A stretch of 27,599 bases of DNA, from positions 1 through 27,599 of the forward strand of contig DATKXO010000183.1 in assembly GCA_035528995.1 (NCBI GenBank), read 5' to 3'. Positions 23,119-27,599 of the stretch are shown here, piece by piece. Numbering within the stretch: the first letter of the stretch is position 1; each line of letters starts with the position of its first letter. Position numbers and translations under genes: made by a program. The notes under the pieces are model-generated. The model did no database searches, was not told where the DNA came from, and saw only the letters and a program-made list of their open reading frames with translations. The DNA is from DATKXO01 sp035528995 (GTDB lineage: Bacteria > Planctomycetota > Phycisphaerae > UBA1845).

Positions 23119-23670
23119 TTATGGGCGTGGGGGCATGCCGGGTTCCAGGTCCACGCCCAGGCCGTCGGCCAGGCGGTTGATGTAGTTGAAGTAGGCCGTC
23201 ACCTGGGCGGCATCGTGGATGGCCTGGTCGGACCAGTCGCGTTGGCGCAATCGCTCGATGTCCTGTTCGGTGATCGACGCGGGCGTCTTCGTCAGTTTCA
23301 CCGCGTAGTCCAGCAGGGCGAGAGTCGGGTCGTCGAGGTCGGCGTTGCGGTAGTCGGTCTTGACGGCCTCGACCAGTTCGTCGTCCTTGACCTCCGACCG
23401 GAGGTCCTCCGAGTGGGCGATCACTCAGTAATGGCAGTCGTTCGCCCGCGATACGACGGTGGCGATCATCTCGCGCTGGGCCCGGCTCAACGGCGACTCA
23501 CCGTGCATGGCCTGACGGTAGAGGGCGATCCCGGCCCGCAGCACCGGTGGGTTGACGCTCTGGATGCGCAGGATGTTGAAGACCTGCCCGGCCCGCTTGA
23601 CGGCCGCGTTGTAGATTGCCGCGAGAAGGCCCTCGGCCTCGTCCGGCGGAACAGTCTTGATCCAAGCCAT
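23119..23670 (-). CDS. AhpD-like peroxidase-related selenoprotein (CxxU), one in-frame TGA
   Basis: Reads as 183 residues if the TGA at 23425-23427 is translated as selenocysteine. AhpD-fold enzymes use a CxxC pair and a nearby His to reduce disulfides or peroxides. Here the motif is C79-H-Y-U82-x-x-x-H86, in ANDCHY then TGA then VIAHSEDL, with E67 (REMIATVVS) also conserved. The second Cys of CxxC is thus exactly where TGA stands, and the frame continues without shift into normal family sequence (EAVKTDYRNADLDDPTLALL, then QDIERLRQRDWSDQAI). A perfect hairpin follows at SECIS distance. I chose the ATG at 23670 (MAWIKTVPPDEAEG), preceded by TGGAGA; an upstream ATG at 23730 would add 20 atypical residues. 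The alternative is a nonsense mutation or a base error. Standard gene finders would split it in two. Confidence 0.8.
23389..23406 (-). promoter_or_regulatory. Bacterial SECIS-like hairpin
   Basis: On the coding (minus) strand GACCTCC-GGTC-GGAGGTC forms a perfect 7-bp stem with a GGUC apical loop. The stem starts 18 bases after the last base of the TGA codon and the loop 25 bases after it. Bacterial SECIS elements sit just 3' of the UGA with a G/U-containing apical loop; the E. coli fdhF loop is AGGUCU. Prediction by eye. Confidence 0.65.
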
Positions 23671-23726
23671 AATCCGTCTCCAAAGGGAAGGCGACGCAGC
23701 CCTTCTCTCAAGAGAGAGAGCGTGCG

Positions 23727-23990
23727 TCAAGAAAGAGCTGCGCTCTCTTCACGACTCCTGCAGTAGCGGGCGAACACCGCGGCCAGCGCGGCGAACGCCG
23801 CCAATGCGAACAAGCTCGGCGCGGCAGCGGCCAGCCCGTCCGGAGCGCCCAGCCACTCCGCCATGCGGCTGGCCCACTCGCTGCCCAAGCCCGCCGGCGC
23901 CTCCTTGTAATAAAACGCCGCGCCGGCAATGGCCACCCCGAGCAGTCCTTCTCCTCCGACCAGCCCGGAGCCGCTGTTCACGGCCGGCAC
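23727..23990 (-). pseudogene. C-terminal remnant of an OPT-type transporter
   Basis: An 87-residue frame with two membrane segments: SGSGLVGGEGLLGVAIAGAA and, near the end, LFALAAFAALAAVFARY. The first resembles the late SGLIAGE-type helix of OPT transporters (compare ASGLIAGGAIMEVL in the intact gene at 17362-20073). A stop codon lies three codons before the first possible start, so the rest of the protein is absent. It ends at a terminator-like hairpin, as a true 3' end would. It is probably a truncated gene; a small free-standing membrane protein is the alternative. No matching upstream part is seen in 23991-24263, which looks non-coding. Confidence 0.4.
23730..23749 (-). terminator. Terminator-like hairpin at the end of the OPT remnant
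   Basis: On the minus strand AGAGC-GCA-GCTCT forms a 5-bp stem followed by TTTCTTG. The sequence GTCAAGAAAGAGCTGCG here and GTCAAAAAAGAGCTGCG at 23032-23048 differ by one base, so the two elements bracketing the AhpD-like gene are copies. Confidence 0.4.
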
Positions 23991-24263
23991 GGCGGATCAG
24001 GTCGGCTGGCTCTGTCACGTCCGGGACACGCCGGTGCAGGTGGTGCCGTGCGAGTAGCGACGAAGCTGCAATAGACCTCACACCATTGCGGACGGCCTTC
24101 ACGAGCGTTGGCGCGCAGCCGCAAGCGGTCGTGCCAGCGCCCGTGTTGTGCGCGCCGGTTTACGACCGCCGCTTGACGCACGCGCTGTCTGGCCTCATGC
24201 TTGGATCGCGCCGTCGCACTGGGAAGTGACCGTGCGCCGGTGGGAAATCGGGGAGGATTCGCG

Positions 24264-24656
24264 ATGAGGAGATTGATGCCGGCCGTTGTGGTTGCAATCG
24301 TCGCGTCCGGCGTCTGGGCCCTGGCCGAGGAAGCGCCCGGGCCGGAGGGCATGGTCTGCCGGCCGGTCGTTGTCGTCGAGTATCACGCGGGTCCCAATGC
24401 GGACCGGTTTCGCGATCACGTCCAGGGCCACCTGGATCATCTGCGGGCACAAATGAAGGCCGGCAACCTGATCTACGCGGGACCGTTCGAGGAAGGCCTC
24501 GGCGGGCTGTCGATCTACGTCCTGGACGATCTGGCCGAGGTGGACAAGCTGGTGAGCAAGGACCCGGTCGTCGCGAAGAAGGTTCTCACCTATTCGATGC
24601 GGCGCTGGCGCATGTGCCGTCCGGACGACAGCCAAACAGAGGACGATAAAGGTTGA
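24264..24656 (+). CDS. Exported YciI-like protein
   Basis: A 130-residue protein with a signal peptide (residues 1-21, MRRLMPAVVVAIVASGVWAL, ending near ALAEEA) in front of a YciI-like ferredoxin-fold domain. Domain features are the strand VVVVEYHAGPN, H47-x-x-H50-like HVQGHLDHLRAQMKAGNLIY, the turn AGPFEEGLGGLSIYVLDD, and the conserved DP pair in SKDPVVAKKVL. YciI proteins are usually cytoplasmic and of uncertain, possibly enzymatic, function; export is unusual. The start has a clear GGGGAGGA site. It precedes pepD by 90 bp on the same strand and could share its transcript. Confidence 0.75.
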   Translation: MRRLMPAVVVAIVASGVWALAEEAPGPEGMVCRPVVVVEYHAGPNADRFRDHVQGHLDHLRAQMKAGNLIYAGPFEEGLGGLSIYVLDDLAEVDKLVSKDPVVAKKVLTYSMRRWRMCRPDDSQTEDDKG

Positions 24657-24746
24657 CGATGAACCGCGCATACCGGCGGGGGCGGTAGGTATTACCAGTG
24701 GCGCCGCTGTGCGTGATCTGATCAGCCGAGCGAGACAGGAGCGACG

Positions 24747-26246
24747 ATGAGCGCACATTCCAATTTGAAGGTAGTGGAGGGGCTCGAGCCCGCGGGCGTG
24801 TGGCGGCTGTTCGCCGGGATGGCCGATGTTCCCAGGCCGTCCAAGCACGAGGAGAAGATCCGCGAGCACGTTCGCCGGACGGCCGAGGGGATGGGCTTCG
24901 CCGTGCGCCAGGATCGCGTCGGCAACATGGTCATCGAGGTTCCGGCGTCCGCGGGCCGCGAGAACGCCGCGATTACCGTGCTCCAAGGCCACCTGGACAT
25001 GGTCCCCGAGAAGAACACCGGCACCGAGCATGATTTTGAGCAGGACCCGATCCGGCTGGTGCTCGACAAGGACCCCCAGTCCGCCGAACCGATCGTCCGG
25101 GCGGACCAGACTACCTTGGGTGCCGACAACGGCATCGGCGTGGCCCTCGCTCTGGCGGCCGCCAGCTCGCCGGACGTGATTCACGGCCCGCTCGAGATAC
25201 TCTGCACGACGGACGAAGAGGCCGGGATGACCGGGGCCGGGGCCCTGACGCCCGAGTCGTTCAAGGGCCGATGCCTGCTCAACCTCGACTCCGAAGAGGA
25301 CGACGCCCTGTATATCGGCTGTGCGGGCGGCTGTGACAGCACGCTGGCATGGGACTTCCCGCTGCATCCGATCGGTGCGGGGGCCGAAGTCTATCGGGTG
25401 ACGGTGGCCGGTCTTCGCGGCGGGCACTCCGGCTCCAACATTAACGAAAACCGTGGCAACGCGATCAAGCTGTTGGCCCGGACGCTTAGTCGGGCCGACG
25501 TTCCCGGCCTGCAAATCGCCCGGATCGCCGGCGGCAGCAAGCGGAACGCGATTCCGCGCGAGGCCTCTGCGGTCGTGGTTGTGCCTGCTGGCGGCGCGTC
25601 TGGGCTGCAGGCGACGGCCGACGCCGTCCGCGAGGAGGCCGTCGCGGAGTCTCCCGAGCCCAATCTGTCCCTCAGCATCGAGCCGGCAGCGGCCGCCGAT
25701 GCATCCACGGCGATTTCCAGCGAGTACACGAAGGTCCTGATCGACACCATACGCGCCTTGCCGCATGGTGTGCTGGAGATGCATCGCGAGCTGGCCGGGT
25801 TGGTCCAGACCTCCAACAACGTCGCCACCGTGACGGCCGGGCGGGATGCGGCGATGCACGTCGAGGTCGGCGCGCTGTCGCGCAGCTCATCGTCCACGCG
25901 GTTGCAGGCGACGCTGGACCAGATCGCCGCCGTCGGCCGACTGGCCGGGGCGTCGGTGAGGGCCGCCAACTCCTATCCGTCCTGGGCACCGAACATGGAG
26001 TCGCCGATCCTGGCCACCTGCCGCCGCGTGTACGCCGAGCTCTTCGGTGAGGAACCCAAGGTGGCGGCCATCCACGCGGGATTAGAGTGCGGCATCATCG
26101 GCCAGCGCGTCGGGAGCGTGGACATGGTGTCCTTCGGGCCGCGGATCGAAGGCGCTCATTCTCCCGAGGAGCGCGTGTACGTCGATTCGGTGCGGAAATC
26201 CTGGCAGTATCTGATCGCCGTCCTGGCCGAACTGGCCCGCGGCTGA
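24747..26246 (+). CDS. pepD: Aminoacyl-histidine dipeptidase (peptidase D, M20C)
   Basis: A 499-residue cytosolic zinc dipeptidase that cleaves Xaa-His and other dipeptides. Length and sequence match E. coli PepD closely. Metal-binding and catalytic residues are in place: H82/D84 (LQGHLDMVPEKN), bridging D127 (TTLGADNGIG), E157/E158 (TTDEEAGMTGA), D181 (NLDSEED) and H471 (EGAHSPEERV). The lid/dimerisation domain lies at about 210-390 and includes GGHSGSNINENRGNAIK. The ATG at 24747 follows GGAGCG. It would finish the breakdown of dipeptides brought in by the POT and OPT transporters in this window, although it is separated from them by several unrelated genes. Confidence 0.95.
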   Translation: MSAHSNLKVVEGLEPAGVWRLFAGMADVPRPSKHEEKIREHVRRTAEGMGFAVRQDRVGNMVIEVPASAGRENAAITVLQGHLDMVPEKNTGTEHDFEQDPIRLVLDKDPQSAEPIVRADQTTLGADNGIGVALALAAASSPDVIHGPLEILCTTDEEAGMTGAGALTPESFKGRCLLNLDSEEDDALYIGCAGGCDSTLAWDFPLHPIGAGAEVYRVTVAGLRGGHSGSNINENRGNAIKLLARTLSRADVPGLQIARIAGGSKRNAIPREASAVVVVPAGGASGLQATADAVREEAVAESPEPNLSLSIEPAAAADASTAISSEYTKVLIDTIRALPHGVLEMHRELAGLVQTSNNVATVTAGRDAAMHVEVGALSRSSSSTRLQATLDQIAAVGRLAGASVRAANSYPSWAPNMESPILATCRRVYAELFGEEPKVAAIHAGLECGIIGQRVGSVDMVSFGPRIEGAHSPEERVYVDSVRKSWQYLIAVLAELARG

Positions 26247-26329
26247 CGGGTCTCTGCAGGTGTTGTCGATTGGAAGGGCTCGGCTGGGGCAAGGATCGTG
26301 GTGCGGGGCCGTTGAAACGGGAACGCCGG

Positions 26330-26854
26330 TCAGGCCGTGCCCAACTGCTCGGGGTGTCGCCGGACCAGGTAGCCCAGCACGTCTCGAACGGCCACGACGC
26401 CCAGCGGCCGTCCGCCCTCCTGGATCGGGACGTGACGATAGTCACCGGCCGTCATGCGATTCAGCCCGAAAGCGATGTTGTCCTGCTCGCCGAGCGATTC
26501 GGGGTTCGGCGTCATGAAGTCGCTGATGGGCCGATCGGCCAGCGCTTCATAGTCCAGCGCAATCTTCATCAGGATGTCGCGCTCGGTCAGGATGCCCACC
26601 AGGACGTTGTCGCGGACGACCAAGGCGCAGTTGCGCCCGCTGTCGGCCAACCTGGTGATGGTCTCACGCACCGGGGTGTCCGGTGAGAGTTGCACGGGCG
26701 TGCGCGGGATCAGGTCGCTCAGTTTGTCGGACGCGAGTTCGGCCAGAAGATCGTCCTCCGCCAGCGGCAGGCCGACGTCGGACAGATCGGCGTGGCACTC
26801 CGCGCAGTGGTCCGTACCGGGCAGGTTCTCGTGTTCGCAAGCCGGGCACTTCAT
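26330..26854 (-). CDS. Zinc-ribbon protein with paired CBS domains
   Basis: A 174-residue cytoplasmic protein. The N-terminus is a four-Cys zinc ribbon: C3/C6 and C17/C20 (MKCPACEHENLPGTDHCAEC). Two CBS domains follow at about residues 44-100 (LVGILTERDILMKIA) and 108-165 (LGVVAVRDVLGYLV). CBS pairs bind adenine nucleotides or S-adenosylmethionine and report energy state to a partner; no enzymatic domain is attached here, so it is probably a sensor. I chose the ATG at 26854 because it opens the zinc ribbon; a start at 26899 adds 15 residues of poor quality. It lies 84 bp after the ferredoxin oxidoreductase gene on the same strand, so it may be co-transcribed and could respond to its metabolic state. 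Confidence 0.82.
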   Translation of the reverse strand: MKCPACEHENLPGTDHCAECHADLSDVGLPLAEDDLLAELASDKLSDLIPRTPVQLSPDTPVRETITRLADSGRNCALVVRDNVLVGILTERDILMKIALDYEALADRPISDFMTPNPESLGEQDNIAFGLNRMTAGDYRHVPIQEGGRPLGVVAVRDVLGYLVRRHPEQLGTA

Positions 26855-26938
26855 TGTGTGTCGCGGGCCGTTGGGCCCTCTCCTTGGGTACGGTGCCACG
26901 CACCCTGACGGCGGCGTGCCTCCGCGCCGCTCGCGCGG

Positions 26939-27599
26939 TTATTCGACCGTCCACGTCTCCGCGTCGGTGAACAGACCCTCCAGCACTCCGGGACCCTTCT
27001 CGGCCACGGCGGCGTTCACTTGTCCGGTCAGGGTGTCCTCGTACGTCTCACGCTCGACGGCCCGGAAGACGCCGATCGGCTCGGGGAACCGGGGATAGTG
27101 CATCCGACTGAGCAGGTAGGCCAGCGACGGCTCCGGGGCCGCTTCGTCGTGGAACAGAAGGTCGTCCTCGGTGATGCCGTTCCCCAACGTGACGATCTCC
27201 GGGTCCATGCCGTTGAGCCGGATACCCTTCTTGCCGTCCTTGCCGAAGGTCAGAGGCCGACCGTGTTTCAGCTCGATGGCGTTGTCGGCTTTCATCTGCT
27301 TGTCGGTTGCGTACTCGAAGGCCAGGTGATTGAAGATGTTGCAGTCCTGATAAATCTCCACAAACGACGTGCCCTTGTGGTGGGCCGCCCGGTCCAGGGT
27401 CTCGCCCAGGTGCTTGACCCAGACGTCGATCGTGCGGGCCACGAAGCTCGCCTCGGCACCGATGGCCATGCTCAGCGGGTGCAGCGGATAGTCGATCACG
27501 CCTTCCGGCGAGGTCTTGGTTCGCTTGTTCACCTCCGAGGTCGGCGAGTACTGCCCCTTGGTCAGGCCGTAGATCCGGTTGTTGAACAGCAGGATGTTG
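26939..27599 (-). CDS. 2-oxoacid:ferredoxin oxidoreductase, beta subunit (partial)
   Basis: The C-terminal 219 or so residues of a thiamine-diphosphate-binding beta subunit; the N-terminus and its diphosphate-binding motif lie beyond the right edge. The visible part starts NILLFNNRIYGLTKGQYSPT, which is the characteristic segment after the TPP site, and continues with FVARTIDVWVKHLGETLDRA and GTSFVEIYQDCNIFNHLAFE. The C-terminal extension (PEPSLAYLLSRMHYPRFPEP) is as in KorB-type 2-oxoglutarate:ferredoxin oxidoreductases. The enzyme oxidatively decarboxylates a 2-oxoacid to its acyl-CoA with ferredoxin as acceptor. 2-Oxoglutarate is the likely substrate, but pyruvate or branched-chain acids are not excluded. 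The alpha subunit would be expected upstream, outside the window. Confidence 0.88.
   Translation of the reverse strand, partial: NILLFNNRIYGLTKGQYSPTSEVNKRTKTSPEGVIDYPLHPLSMAIGAEASFVARTIDVWVKHLGETLDRAAHHKGTSFVEIYQDCNIFNHLAFEYATDKQMKADNAIELKHGRPLTFGKDGKKGIRLNGMDPEIVTLGNGITEDDLLFHDEAAPEPSLAYLLSRMHYPRFPEPIGVFRAVERETYEDTLTGQVNAAVAEKGPGVLEGLFTDAETWTVE

Noticed and set aside
23425..23427. Simple nonsense pseudogene interpretation of the AhpD-like gene
   Set aside because: The stop is TGA exactly at the redox Cys, no frameshift is present, the downstream half is well kept, and a SECIS-like hairpin follows. It remains the fallback if selenocysteine machinery is absent.

Overview
The window looks like chromosomal DNA of a high-GC bacterium, most likely a member of the Planctomycetota and perhaps Phycisphaerae-like. 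This is inference from style: dispersed hairpin repeats, a class of short intergenic repeat I associate with planctomycetes, a small protein family I recall from Phycisphaerae (here in two pieces), and a peptide-importing gene set. No rRNA, tRNA or marker protein is present to confirm it.

Left part (1-6432): a membrane-anchored zinc-ribbon protein, a lone Flp-type pilin with its own promoter and palindrome, an RNase H-fold nuclease (minus strand), a complete cobalamin-dependent methionine synthase (metH), a 215-bp cluster of hairpin repeats, and a GNAT acetyltransferase.

Accessory island (about 6600-10720): a 4-kb segment bounded by two 123-bp direct repeats. The right repeat is the 3' end of an intact aconitase-family gene. 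The left repeat is a detached copy of that end, differing by six bases that are all synonymous. Between them lie a 22-bp-period tandem array, the C-terminal half of a small protein, a small membrane ORF, an AT-richer gene for a 703-residue P-loop ATPase, and the N-terminal half of what looks like the same small-protein family. No integrase or transposase is visible. This is the best candidate here for an undescribed mobile or defence-like system.

Central metabolism and transport (10586-20073): a three-gene minus-strand set (short citrate synthase/citryl-CoA lyase-like enzyme, HD-fold protein with a damaged HD pair, fused aconitase/homoaconitase-like enzyme) is divergent from a POT peptide transporter, an LHPP/NagD-like HAD phosphatase and an OPT transporter. 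Both transporters carry an extra soluble segment that appears to be an internally duplicated module.

Right part (20163-27599): a B12-binding radical SAM protein, an AcfC/PEB3-like periplasmic binding protein, an AhpD-like peroxidase-related gene interrupted by one in-frame TGA exactly at the second Cys of its CxxC motif and followed by a SECIS-like hairpin (a probable selenoprotein), the apparent C-terminal remnant of another OPT transporter, a secreted YciI-like protein, aminoacyl-histidine dipeptidase (pepD), a zinc-ribbon/CBS-pair protein, and the C-terminal part of a 2-oxoacid:ferredoxin oxidoreductase beta subunit running off the right edge. POT, OPT and PepD together suggest uptake and breakdown of small peptides; the ferredoxin oxidoreductase, MetH, radical SAM and selenoprotein would fit an anaerobic or microaerophilic, B12- and selenium-using lifestyle.
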